Positions 22,889 to 35,352 of a DNA stretch of 64,000 nt are shown one piece after another. The DNA is from Lycium barbarum (Eukaryota; Streptophyta; Magnoliopsida; Solanales; Solanaceae): positions 113,693,601 to 113,757,600 of the forward strand of contig NC_083339.1 of the NCBI RefSeq assembly GCF_019175385.1, written 5' to 3'. Positions within the stretch are counted from its first letter, which is position 1. The number at the start of each line of letters is the position of its first letter. The position numbers and the translations under genes are program-made. The notes beneath the pieces were generated by a model. That model did no database searches, was not told the DNA's origin, and saw only the letters and a list, made by a program, of their open reading frames with translations.

Positions 22889-24935
22889 TGTTGACACCTG
22901 ATTTTTGACCTCCCGTAATTTATTTTATTTACTCAGGGTCCTTGGATAATAAATAAGATAATTTTGCACACTCACAAAAATTCTGAATAATTTTAAACAA
23001 TTATTCAGGTTAATATTTTACTTCTATAAATTAATAGGGGAACCTTCAAGGCTTTAATCATTCAGAAATTTATCAGCATTTTTACAACATTTTACAGTAT
23101 TTTCTATAATTCACCAGCAACAGAACAATTTCAAACAATTGTTCATTTAATTCAGTAAAATCAAGAAAATTAGATAAAAGACAATTTATTTATTTTTATA
23201 TCCAAGGAATTTGAGTAATTAAAATAATTTAGCACTTTTACCCCTCAAGCTTTGAATTATTACTATATATGCATGTTTGTGCCAATTTTGGCAAAATTGT
23301 TTAAAATTATGATTTTTAGCGTAATTATTGTTTTTTTTTGCATAAATGACCACCTAATAATTAACCAACTCATGGTTCAATACAGCTGAGGTCAATTTTG
23401 CAAATTCTGAATTCCGAATGACCTTAATTGAAATGTCCAAGCCATGGGCAAATTAATTAAGGACGTTAATGCAAATTAGTCTTAATTGGTTAAATTAAAT
23501 ACCAAAATAAGGATACATTTGCAAATAGTTAATTGCAAGGATATTTCTGCAATTAATTACAAAGATTGGCTATAATTGCAACCCTCTTCAATTAAGGGCC
23601 AATTGAGGTATTTCTGTAAAATGAGTTTTAAATCGCTTGTTAATTTAATTACGCCTTTATTTGATCTTATTTTTTTTTTTTGTTTTTTTACTACGACTAA
23701 TTACTTTGAAGGTTAGCCTATTTTAGTAAAATACCCATTTTCCCCCTACGGGTGTATATACTCGTGATATACACGTATATACTCGTATAATATACAAAAA
23801 AATACTTTCAAAATTAAAAAAAATAATAATACATGGACCAGGTTCAGCCCACAAAAGGGCTGACCCGGCCCATGAAACAATATATACTCCTTCAGTATAA
23901 CACACAAACCTGAAGGGCTCATTTGTTATTTTCTAAGGGGGCTAGGGTGAAACCCTAGTCGTCCCCTACTCCTCTCGCCCCTTTACCCCTTTCCCCTCTA
24001 CTCGTTGGGTCAAATCGCTGTTTCTTATTGGCGCTAGCACTGTGACGTCGTCGGGGTGGTGAGAAGAGGACAAAGCATTAAAACCTTCATCCTTTTCTCA
24101 CATTTTTGCTCGAAAACTTGTCCAAACAAACCCTTAAGGTACAATCGTTGTGATTTGTCTTTAAAACTTTCATTTTGCAGTTGTTTGTATTGATTTCTAG
24201 CCATTGACTGTTGATTTTTTTTGCAAGTTACAATTTCTTTACCTGAAATTAAAAACAACAAAGGATTTTCAGTTGTTGCATCTGTTTGGCCCAAGGACAG
24301 GCCCAAAAAATAAGAATGTTTGCAAGCGAGGTATACTCGTTTTGCCATATGAAAGTGCCCCTTTATATAAGAACCAATTCGTAATATAAATTTTCGGATA
24401 AGACTGAATATACCAATACGGGTCAACCCGAGCCCCGATGTATGAGAATAAAATAAATAACATTTCTTTTACACTTGTTTTACAAACTTATACTTATTCC
24501 TTCTATATAAAAGGAAACTACTTATACTCGGATATAGTAAATCCAAAACTACTATACCCTATGAATAAAGGGGATATATTCAAATTCTTCCAAAATATGA
24601 TATGCAAAAAACTATCTATGACAGTTCTTTCGCGGGAAAATAAACACAAAATAAGAAGTTTAAAGAAATACTCATACACTGGAATTCGAAGGTCAACCGT
24701 ATAGTACGGATCCTTAATACTGGGGTGCCTAACACCTTCCCCAGGGGATCATCAGAACCCTTACCTAGAACTCTGGATTACGAAGTTTTTTTCACAGTAT
24801 TTGAATAAACCCTTCAAAACTGGTTTTCCTAAAAATTAGGTGGTGACTCTTTTTCAAAACAAAGTCCAAAAGAGCACCAACGAGTTCGTATTAGCCTTTT
24901 ATGCCCTAACCCCGCGTAAAAAGCGAACCGTTACA
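22889..24935 (+). mobile_element. Solo LTR, 2047 bp, inserted at the PR-RT boundary
   Basis: Starts TGTTGACACCTG and ends GAACCGTTACA, flanked by a perfect GTATC duplication (22884-22888 and 24936-24940). No internal domain, second LTR or PBS is present. It splits the host pol between LAHTCDT and SADTPP. The plus orientation is tentative, based on a TATATACTCC site near 23879 followed by leader-like sequence. An imperfect palindromic GTATATACTCG/ACACGTATATAC cluster lies upstream of it at about 23752-23800. Confidence 0.9.
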
Positions 24936-25014
24936 GTATCACAGGTATGTGCCAAATAAGCTAAACAACCTCCGTTACAGTATCACAGGTATGTGCCAAA
25001 TAAGCTAAACAACC
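24928..25014. repeat. 43-bp tandem duplication across the LTR/target junction
   Basis: 24928-24970 and 24972-25014 are identical copies starting CCGTTACAGTATCACAGG. Each contains the last 8 bp of the solo LTR, its GTATC target duplication and 30 bp of host pol. The duplication must therefore be younger than the LTR insertion. Confidence 0.9.
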
Positions 25015-25301
25015 CTTCTCTACTAGCTTCTTAGCACGAATGCAGGATATAACTTTCTTAGGGAGGGGACTAAGGTTACCTTTCCACTCAAGTCTAGGTA
25101 CCCTGGGCATAGCTAAGGTAACTGTTTTAGTGTGACAATCTAGAATCTCATAATGCGGGGACAACCAACTCATGCCCAAGATGACATCAAAGTCTACCAT
25201 GTCTAGGGTCATTAAATTCGCCCAAGTACTATACCTCATAAATGTAACAGCGCAAGAACGGTAGAATCAATCTACCACCACCGAATCCTCGACCAGAGTA
25301 G
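25015..25301 (-). pseudogene. Protease C-terminal part of the chromovirus pol
   Basis: Encodes FMRYSTWANL, DFDVILGMSWLSPHY and KTVTLAMPRVP, the C-terminal half of the retropepsin domain. Its N-terminal half is at 30905-31174. The two were separated by the solo LTR at 25302-30899. An in-frame stop (TGA) follows DSVVVD just upstream. Confidence 0.85.
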
Positions 25302-28300
25302 TGTCACGACCTTAATTACCGATCGTGCGGGCACCTACCTTATTATCACTAGTAGGCGAACCCTTACCCGTTAACCTATTAATCATTAGCCAATTTCAAC
25401 TTCTTTAATCATTTATTAACAGTCAATAGATAAGTGAATGAATAAATAAATAAAACAAGTCATAAATGATAGATAATATAAGTGCAGAAGTCTAAATATT
25501 ACACCCCCAAAATCTAAAAGTCACTGTACAAGGACTCTAACCAACAATGTTTAAAGAATGAAGTATATCTCAAATATAATAACAAATAATGTCTGGAATG
25601 GAAGTAGACATCTGGAAAGAGAGATCTTCAGGTGGCCTGGCATGGATAAAAGCTCACCCTCGGATTTGATCGAGCAAACTAGCTTCAAGCTAGAGACGTG
25701 GTCTGGATGAAATCTCTGGAACACAATCTGCACTTAAAAAGGGTGCAAGGTAGTATCAGTAAAACACTATGTACAGGTAAGCATCATAGGATGACTAATA
25801 TTAGTTAACACGTATAAGTATAAAATCAACAAGATAAAGAAATAGGCACTTAACACTCAAATCCAAGTCACATAATATCCCATAACAGAGTCACAGCCTA
25901 AGATGAAGCTTCTAAACCACAAGTCTGTCAAGTTTCAATAATCTCACCTGATAATCACAAGTCCAAGTTCCTTCCCTAGGTCACTAGTCCACAATTTAAC
26001 TCAGTCAATGGTCGTAGTTATATCATAATAAGCATTCAACATCCATAACAAAATCATAAACAAACGAGCATATAATAATACAGAATAAAATGTAATGATG
26101 TGCACTGCTAAATATGATGACGTGCAATGCAATGGAATGCCATGCACTGGCCAATCACTCGAACTGTACACACATGCTAACTGATGTCATTGCCTAGTAG
26201 TCATGACCTGCAAGGGACCCATGGCGTTCGTGTACCACTCGTTTCAGACTCACTCTTCGGACCCGAGCATAAACCTTCGCTCCGGAACGAACCTTGGACC
26301 ACGAGCCATAATCTAGGTCACATATGTGCCTTTCTATATATATATATATATATATGTAAGTAACGGTATTTGCTGCCTCTTATTATCCATGCTCAAATCA
26401 TCAAGTACCATGTATCAAATAGTATCACAAGTTCAACAAGAAGATTATATTAACTTCTTCACTAATTTCACATGACAATGTATGTCTCAACGTATTCCAG
26501 TTCATTAGTATGTATGGACTATGAACAATTAGCAATATCAATGTCAAACACAAGGCATCATGCTACAAGTCTTCCAAACCATTTCCATCATGCATGAGTG
26601 TATGAATGCATAAATGAGTGCAAACATGGTAAATCAATACAAACCAATAAAGCAACAGTGAAGGTACAAGTCACAAGCGACAAGTCATATCAAGACTTGG
26701 ATCAACTCAACCATGAAATGAATCATACAAATCGCCTCAACCAACATAAGAGTCTATGTCTCTTTTTACTTCCACACATAGCAAGTACGCCCCATAACTA
26801 AGTCTTGTATCACCAAGATGCTACATTTTCTATATATTATCATCAACAGTAAATCATACATCAAGTTTTCATCTACGTACTGTTATTAGTTTATATCTCA
26901 ATTCAAGCCTAAACTCATTATCATTCTTTCCTCCGATAATATATGTCATAATAAGAATGAACTGAGTACAACATAACAATTTAGGTAATAAGTCTAATCA
27001 CAATAAGTCAATAACAGGGAAACGAGCCACCATCAACAACAATCAACCTAATAGAAATCCATCCCGAAACGCCACAGTATGAATACAACTACACCTCATA
27101 TTTCAGTACATAAAGCAATGGCAACGAGCCCACAAAATCAGAAGTCATATCAACCTAGCTAATATCCAACCAAAACACCATGTCCGAAGACCTAATCATG
27201 CTTTCTCCCATCAATTATACACAATACATATGTTTCGCTAATCAAAGTATAACTAAAGTAAGCCATAACCTACCTCGAATGCAGAACATGAGCCATGAAC
27301 TACTCCACATGAGCCTTCAATTTCCGAAGCGCCTCTTAACGGTCAAAGTCTAACAATATGATGCTAAGTAAGCAACAAACCATGTATTTAAACAAGAAAA
27401 ACAATTTGGGGAAGAAGACCCACTTACTTCTACCCTTTTTAATGGATGAAACCATCCTTTAATGGTGAATTTATCATAACTTCTATCTCTACAATCATTA
27501 ACCTTCAATTTATGAGTTTCTAATCAATTTACCCTTTCAAATAGATTTTAGGACAAAATTTTCATTTTTATTAGAAACCTAAGTCTCAAAATGCAATTTC
27601 AACCATAAGATATCCTTCCTAGAAAGTGATAATCTATACTCCCAGATGATTAATGAACAATAAAATTAACAACCCACCAATTATTCAAGTGTTTACTAAT
27701 TCTAGGGCTCTAAGATTTTCACCCATCATTGATGGACCTTAAAATAATCATGGAACTTGAAGAAGATAGGAAAAGTAACAATTAAAGATGGGGACTTACC
27801 CTCCAAGATGTTTTCACCAAAGAATGGAATGAATTTTGCCTCTTTCTCTCTTGAAAACTGACTTTGGGGTCTTGGGGATAATGGTTAGGAGTTGGAGTAT
27901 TAAAATAGGGCATTCTGCCTCGTCGGTCACTGTAGCAATCACCCCGCTGCAGCGGTCCCGCTATGGCGGCCCCATGGTCGCTACAGCGGACCTGTTGGAA
28001 CAGCCTGAACGAAAACGGGCATAGCTCCCTCATACGGAGGCCAAATGCGATGATTCTTTTTGTTATGGCTTCGTAATTTTGATACAGATCTAATGGTTCA
28101 AACCTCACTCAAAACAAATGTTTTTTGATCAATCTGGAGCCATTTCTATCCACAGACCTACGGCGAAAACATCGAATACGAGCGTGACAAAACCCAAACC
28201 CATTTGGAACTCTTCGGAACCTCACCAAAACTTATGGACAAGTGAAAAATCATCATATTAACATGTTGGAACTTTCAAAACATTGTCACGGGGTCATCCT

Positions 28301-30899
28301 AAGCCGACATTGACCGTGGTCAACTCTAACTCGCTAACTTAACTAGCTTCTCCATCAATGACTCAATTTACATTCGAACCTTGCGGCAACTAACCCAATG
28401 ACTTCATTAAGTCATAGATCATACTAATGGGACTTGGGGAAGGGTCAACAAGGTTGTTACGCCCCGAACAAATTTCATGTCGTTGTGCGGTAAATAGGCT
28501 AACGCAGGGTGAGATGTATGCGATGTCCCTACAAGTAAGAAAGGTTACTTGGCGATTCTAATTAAGATTCCAACGACGTTTGAGGTAAGAGAAGGAAGTT
28601 CGTTGGGGAAGGTAAGGTATAAGTCGTGTTTTGGAAGGATATTTGCAAAGTACCGAGTTAATGTTGATTTAATGATGTCTTGAGGAAGAGTATAACGCCC
28701 CTTAGATTGTTAGTGAAGTGTTAAACAAGTGGTTAGAAGGTTCCATAAGGATTGGAGATCAAACGAAACGACGAGAACAAGTTCGAAGAGAAGATGGATT
28801 ATACGACCATTTATACGGTCCGTATAATGGTTTGTATAACCGTTACAGTGAAGGGCCATCACTGATGGAGTTATACGGTCACTTATACGGACCGTATAAG
28901 GGTCCGTATAATTCCCGTCGGGCAGCTCTTAATTTTTATACAAAGATGACGCCAAGGTCTTATTTCTCATTTCTCATTTCCTCCACTTCTCTCAAAACCT
29001 CTAGAATATTCCACACTCTTCATTTACATAAATTCAAGGGAAATCAAAGATCAAATACCAAAAACTAGTAGAATCAAGTGCCAAAATGCTAACTAGGATT
29101 GATGGAAGCTAGGAATCTCTTGGGAATTGAAGTTAGGGTTTTCTCCAAGTGAAGCATTTCCATCCAAAACCTATTCCTACATAATCAAAAGTGAGTTTTA
29201 TGTTCATTTCATGCTATTAAGAGTATTAAATGGTTGAAAGACTTGGATTATGGAAGGAAGTAGAAGATGGAGTACAAGTATGAAAATAGTGGAATTCTTA
29301 AATAGTAACTTGATTTGAATTATAGTTCTTGACATATTATGGGTATAATCTTGGTATGAATAATGTTAAGGATATCGAAGAAGCATTATATATATGAATG
29401 AATGCGACGTTGGGAGATAACTATGGTTGTGAATGACCTTGAGAGGGAATTTTGAGAATTTAACAATATCTGGCTTAACAAGTTTATTGATTATGATATT
29501 ATGAATGTTGTTATTGATGTTTGGGAGCTGTTATATTATATGGAGGAAGTCGTAGGAACAAAGGAAGTGCTGCCCAATTTTCATTAGCTTTAGCTTAAGC
29601 TTAAGCATGTTTCTGGTTATCTAACCTTAGTACGAATCCTCTTGAATGTAGAATTGTGAGTATCAGAGGGGAGAACTTAGTCGATAAAGCTAGAACGACG
29701 TAAATGTATGTAAGGCTAGTCCTTTATTTTCCAAGGCATTATTCCTACAACATGACTTCCTTTATCTTTCATGACTCTTTTATAATTCGGAAACTATAGG
29801 TCTGCGGTTATTAAGAATTTCTCATGATATAAAGATAAGAGATGTGTTATGAATATGATAAAGATGATGATGAATTTATGTCTAGAGATTCTAAAGCCTA
29901 TGACGTGGTAGTCTCATGAAGCTAATGATCCTTATATGATTCCTTGATATTATTCATTGTTGTTACGCTCACCTTATAATGCTAGTTCCTTCAAGGTGAG
30001 ATATGATGACCATGACTACTCCATAATGGAATCGGGGGTCCTCGACCTTACGTCACCCCGATAGAGTTGTAGCTTTCGCTGGAGTTTTTATGCATGTTTC
30101 ATGATAAGTATACATTATGCCTAGATGGCTGGGCAGACACTGCTATGGCAGGCGGCATATACACCATGTCTAGATGGAATGGGCAAACACCACTAGTGGG
30201 CAGCATACGATGTTTACCTTGGACGCGGGAGGCCCGGATGCGGTCTAATGATGATCACACCGCACCTATATGGTCGGGCAGTTACTTACATATGCTTACA
30301 TGATATGATGTTGTTTATTACATAAGTTAGAATGCATGACTCCGCCTTATGTGACAATCAGTTACAGGTCATCCCTTTATCTTGTATTTCTTTATCATGT
30401 TATTGTGCATGCCTTACATACTCAGTACATTGTTCGTACTGACAACCTTTCTTTTTGGACACTGTGTTCATGCCCACAGGTAGACAGGGAGGCGACCCAG
30501 ATTTTTAGGAGCTACTCAGCAGATTCACAGGAGCACTCTACTACTCCGGAGGTACCATTTGTTGATACATTCTTTTGTGTATATATTCGGGCATGACGGG
30601 GTCCTGTCCTGTCCTTATGTCTCAGTATTCTAGTAGAGGCTCGTAGATACATATGTGTGGGTAGCAGTTGCCTCATGAATACATCAGTGTATATTTTTGT
30701 ATATCATTTTTGCGGCCGTGAGGGCTTATGTATATTTATGTATTGCCTTGGAGATTATGTGTGTCCAGGATGAGTATGATGATTAGCGTAATGAGTGGTG
30801 CTCGGTAGTCAGCTCCGGGTACCCATCATGGCCCCCTAGTCGGGTCGTGACAAAGGTTAAATGGGGCAAAACACTATAATAACTAAACGAGTCGTTACA
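25302..30899 (-). mobile_element. Solo LTR interrupted by another solo LTR
   Basis: On the minus strand it begins TGTAACGACTCGTTTAG and ends GGTCGTGACA, with a perfect duplication AGTAG (plus strand) at 25297-25301 and 30900-30904. Removing the nested LTR (28455-30852 plus its 5-bp duplication) leaves about 3.2 kb. Its sequence resembles the chromovirus LTR (TGTCACGACC start, a microsatellite after GTGCCTTTCTATA, CCGCTGCAGCGG palindromes at 27944-27969), so it is a related family. No coding region remains. Confidence 0.9.
28455..30852 (+). mobile_element. Solo LTR nested in the 25302-30899 LTR
   Basis: Starts TGTTACGCCCCG, ends GGGTCGTGACA, 2398 bp. Perfect duplication AAGGT at 28450-28454 and 30853-30857. 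It contains TATACGGTCCGTATA palindromes (28811-28827, 28882-28900) just upstream of a TTTTATACAAAG TATA-like site near 28937. Imperfect repeats of a CTAGATGG(A/C)TGGGC unit lie near 30120-30220. A GGGTCGTGACA end is shared by several families in this window. Confidence 0.9.
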
Positions 30900-30904
30900 A
30901 GTAG

Positions 30905-31174
30905 ACATATGAATAGGGGCATCAAGTTTGTCACAAATCACATCCAAACCCACAGCAAAATATGAAGACACGTATGAAAAAGTAGAACCCGGATCAAATA
31001 AAACAGAAGGCATCCGGTCACAAATTGAGATAGTACCTGTGATGACGGCATCGGCAGCCTCAACCTCGAGTCTGCCTGGGAAGGCGTACAAGTGACCGCG
31101 CCCTCCTGTAGCTTGTGAACCATTACGATTTCCCTATCTAGTCTGAGCCCCGCCCCTACCAGAATACTGTCCAC
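30905..31174 (-). pseudogene. Protease N-terminal part of the chromovirus pol
   Basis: Encodes the retropepsin active-site region as LFDPGSTFSYVS (usual D-[ST]-G; here DPG) followed by YFAVGLDVICDKLDAPIH. The frame then runs into the inserted LTR. Upstream, GRLEVEAADAVITGTI matches the usual start of this protease. Confidence 0.8.
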
Positions 31175-31184
31175 CTCTGCCTGG

Positions 31185-32552
31185 CTATGATCCGCATCGA
31201 TTAGGCTGAGCGTCTCCTCTACCCGCGGTGTGGCCGCCCTGCCCTACCTGTACACGGTCTTTGCCTCCAATATCTGGTGCGAATGGAGCTCGAGGAGCCT
31301 GATACTGAGTCCCCTGACCACCCTGTCTGGATCTGGGGAAAACCCTCTTAATATGTCCTTGCTCACCACAATCGCAACAAGAACGGTCTAGCGCAGGTCG
31401 TTGAATAGAAGCTGATGAGGCGGTGTAGCCCGCATACTGTCCTGAAAAATGATAATTGGCCCCTGATGGGCCCTTAGCAGACACATGCATAGCGGCCGGA
31501 ACCGGAGGCCCTGAATACACTTGAGAACTCTGACCCCTAGAGAAGGAGTTACTGAAATTTCCACCCTTTCGGGCCTTCTTCTTTGCTTGCTTTGCATAAC
31601 CCTCCTGTCTAATCCCCTCAACAACACAGACATGCTCCACTATCTCATGGAGTGAAGCCCCAGTGGCTACAAGCTGAAAAGCTGATAGCTGAAGTCCAAT
31701 GTTAAATCCTTTCACAAAACGTCCGATCCTTTCCTCCTCAGTAGGCAGCAACTGAAGAGTATATCGGGACAAGAAATGAAATTGGGACTCATAAACGGCA
31801 ACAGAGGAGTTCCTGATCAATATTAGCAAACTCATCCTTCTTCCTGTCCCTCAAAGTACGCGCAACATACTTCTCTAAAAATATTGAATAGAACTGAATC
31901 CAAGTCAACGGAGGTGACCCCACTGGCCTGCACTCCACATATGCCCTCCACTACAACTTGGAATCACCCATGAACTGAATAGTCAAAACTCAACACCATA
32001 CTTGTCCACTGCTCCCATCTTATGGAGCCTCTCATGACAATCTATAATAAACTCATACACATTCTCTGACTCAGTACCATTGAAAACTGGAGGCTTCATC
32101 TTAGTGAACCTCCAAAATAAATCATGCTCCTCACTGGTCATCACCGGCCCTGCAACTGGCCTCGAAAATGCCTCGAAAACTGAAACTTCATCCAAGCGAG
32201 GAGCTATGGCTGCGGCATGCTGAACTCCAGGAGTGTGAACTCTATCTGGACCTGGGACTGCTATCCCTGCACCCCTACCTACTGGAACGGCCGGTATCGC
32301 TCCGGTCTGCACCAACCAATGTAGCCAGTTCAGCACTTGAGCCATCGCATCTGGTGAACCTGGAGCAGCTGCAGCCCCTAAAGGAGCTGGCACTGCCGTT
32401 GGCTGAGCAGGTGCGGCTGCATTTTCTGTGGCCTCATTATGAGCCACTGGAGGCACGGGATAAACTACTGGAACTCCGCCCCCAACCGGTGCTGCCCCTC
32501 TACCTCTACCTCTACTTCTGGCTGCTGTCGCGCGTGTTCTCGCCATCTTCAA
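31185..32552 (-). pseudogene. gag of the chromovirus, broken
   Basis: Begins at about 32546 with an Arg/Gly-rich start (ARSRGRGRG) and a Pro/Ala-rich stretch, then the retrotransposon gag domain (FLRMKPPVFNG-like 'RFTKMKPPVFNGTE', later TLQLLPTEEERIGRFVKG and EIVEHVCVVE). An RGQSSQ-rich linker leads to a zinc knuckle CCDCGEQGHIKRVF. In the CX2CX4HX4C pattern the last Cys is replaced by Phe, so RNA binding would be impaired. A TAG in the SKLW motif (about 31950) and a frameshift divide it. Confidence 0.88.
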
Positions 32553-32748
32553 GAGAATGAGAGATAGTCAGATACCAATTTAAATCATTCAGATACCAAT
32601 TGGAATCAAGTAGCATGAAAGAAAGAAAGAAAGAAAAGGGAATTTTCCTAGTGTCTGGTAGCCTCCCGAATATAAGTACAAACGTCTCCGTACCGATCCG
32701 CAAGACTCTACTAGACATGTCTTGTACGACTAGATCGATGAACCTAAT

Positions 32749-32760
32749 GCTCTGATACCA
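32749..32760 (-). other. Primer-binding site for tRNA-iMet
   Basis: TGGTATCAGAGC on the minus strand, four bases downstream of the 5' LTR end at 32765. It is complementary to the 3' end of plant initiator tRNA-Met and fixes the element's orientation. Confidence 0.92.
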
Positions 32761-32800
32761 ACTCTGTCACGACCCAACCTGCCATGACTGACACCCATAC

Positions 32801-35352
32801 TGTTACACCCCAGAAAATTTCGCGTTACCAAGATTGCAAACCACTTAGTATGGGATCAGGGGAGAGTAAAGATATACAAGGATTAGGGATGAAGATTCTG
32901 TTATAAATATATATAAGAATAACATATAGATGACATTGGAGGCCATAAGGTGTAAGTTGGTTAATACGTTACTTGATAAATAACCCTTATAACCGTAAGT
33001 TAAGATAGGGCCCATATGTTGGGATTTTATAAAGGGAATATGATAATTTATATGAATAGTACATGGGAAGTTGAGCAAGTCTTAAGAAGGACACTTAATC
33101 CAAATATGAGCATAAGCACTCCAAAAGGGTGATTCAAGGATACGTTTTCGGGTGATTTAGCTTTACGAGGCCAACAATCCATTAGAAGTTTCGAATTTGG
33201 GAAAACACAAAAAATGAAAGTTGTAGATTATTGAAATAACTTTCTAACCATAGGTTGTGGGCCTTCACACGACATAGGGATAAAAAGTTATAGACGTTTC
33301 AAGGCAGAAAGGTCAAGCTGAGCAATGGGCTCGGCCAACCCGAATCAAGGTCGGTGGGAACTGAACCAAGACCCCTATATAAGGGCCAAATTCGTGCAAT
33401 TTCTTCACATTTAACCCCAAAAAGACCTGAACATTTTAGAGAGAGGGAATAGAGCCCTTAGAGAGAGAAACCAACTTTTGATCAAGTTCGAGGTCCTGAA
33501 TTCCGAGGCTCGTGAAGGATAAAGTGTAGTATGAGTTGTCGTCGTCGTTTTAAGCTAAATATTGAGATTGGGGGATGATATTTTTGTGGTTTATCTGCTG
33601 CTAAGGTATGTATTATCCTCTCATCTTTGTTATTGAGACGATTACGTAGAGATTTACTGGATTAAAGTGTTAGAAATATAGTTATAATTATCGTATTGGC
33701 GTTGTGGTTTAGGGGCTGTTTTGGATGGAATTGTAAGATGAGTTTAGTTATATTATTGTTGTAAATTGTTAGATTTGTTTGGGATTGTTAGGTTGGTAGG
33801 ATTATAGAGGAGATGCTGGCCAAATCCCGCTAGGCGAAATAATAAATGATTAGTTAGAATAATCTTGTTGGCCTAGTCTTAATCCCTATATTGTTGATTG
33901 TATTCTAGTTGACTAAGCTCGGAAGGGGACTCGAGGATTAGCTTGAGGCGTAAACAAGGTATGTAAGGCAAACCTTTCTTCCTTTGGCATGATTATTGTT
34001 GTTATCCATTCTATATGTACTCCATAGGATTTTATTCTTAGACGAGCAAGGTCTAAATGTTTCTTGTGATGGCTTATTGATATTGTACTCCTATTCTGTG
34101 CCGAAGGGAACACCCATAAGGTGCCAAGTTGAGTTGTGTATATGGTTTTACTAATGATTTCAAGGAAATGAGTTTTATACTAAAGGAAACATAAAGTTTT
34201 ATTTTCAAAACCACTCCGAAGGGGGTGCGAGATTTTACTATTTCATTTCATTTACGATTTATGTTTACATTCCATAGTATTATCCCTTTGTATTGATATG
34301 ATCCTTTATTCTTTGGGTAGGGCAATAAGATGAAATTGAGTAGAATATAAGTAGTAAGAATTTCATAACAATTCTACCCTCAAACCTGGAAGTATGTCCT
34401 CCTAAGTCTAGTGAGATACAAATTTGATGACTTCTTATGAAAAACTAAGGCTAATGACTGGATTGTGATGAATTTATTAGTGACTTATGATATGAATTGA
34501 AATTGATATTTATGGATCGAGTTTGTGTTGATATGATGGTGATATTAAGCCGGAAGCGGCTGCCCGAAGGGGCCATCATTATTATGCCGGAAGCGACCGT
34601 CCGAAGGGACTATTGTGATAGTAGCCGGAAGCGGCTGTCCGAAGGTACCATTCTGTTAACATGTCGGAAGCGGCATGTGTGTTGGATTGCATAATTTACT
34701 TAAAGATTGTTTTGAGACTTCGTGTGCACATTTATGTTTCTTCAAGTGAAGGCTGCAGGTATTGAGTTAGCTTGTGATTTCTTCTCTCCTAAGTCAAATT
34801 ATAATTATGACTTGTTACCACCTTACATACTTAGTACATTTTCCGTACTGACGTCCTTTTGCCTGGGGGCGCTGCGTTCATGCCCGCAGCCATTGTTTGG
34901 CAGGTTAAATGTATAGCTAGGATGCTTGGACGTCAGCTGGGAATGGCAAGTTCCACCTCATTCTAGAGTTGTGTTGAGTCATGTATAGATATGTATGATT
35001 GTGGGTATGTCAGGGCCCTGTCCTGGCCCATAATATTCAGTTTACTTCTTAGAGACTTCTGCAGACAGTGTCCTGTGGTATGTTTATCGAGATGTCGACA
35101 AAGTGATGTCAGTTGAGTCATTTATGGATTTTAAAAGAGCATGTATTTTAAATGATTTCAATTGGTTTAAAGTACTTATTTGATTGAAAGTTTTCATAAT
35201 CGTTATAAAGATAATGATTTCTATTTGGAAAAGTTTTATGTTCTTAAAAGTTTTTGAAATGACAGGTTTTGATAGAGCGAATGTCTGAGGGTTCGCTCGA
35301 CTCTGATGAGAGTCGGGTGCCCGTCATGCCCTACCATTGTTAGGGTGTGACA
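32801..35352 (+). mobile_element. Solo LTR, 2552 bp, inside the 5' LTR
   Basis: TGTTACACCCC start, GGGTGTGACA end, perfect duplication CATAC at 32796-32800 and 35353-35357. It has a clear TATA box CCTATATAAGGG at about 33375. A short array of GCCGGAAGCGGC/TGTCCGAAGG units is at 34548-34680. It is the same family as the inverted copy at 39260-42100: both open TGTTACACCCC(A/G) followed by TTTCGCGTTACCAAG or a close variant. Confidence 0.92.
34548..34680. repeat. Short tandem repeat, GCCGGAAGCGGCTGTCCGAAGG units
   Basis: Four imperfect units of about 35-40 bp, each with (G/A)CCGGAAGCG(G/A)C and most with (C/T)CCGAAGG, within the solo LTR at 32801-35352. Confidence 0.7.

Noticed and set aside
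30094..30596. Open frames in the middle of the nested solo LTR
   Set aside because: They lie inside an LTR with bounded ends; the apparent Trp/Gly repeats come from short tandem repeats in the LTR.
19948..32552. A viral (pararetrovirus) origin for the reverse transcriptase region
   Set aside because: Paired LTRs, a target duplication, an iMet PBS, integrase and a chromodomain show an LTR retrotransposon; no movement-protein or coat features were seen.
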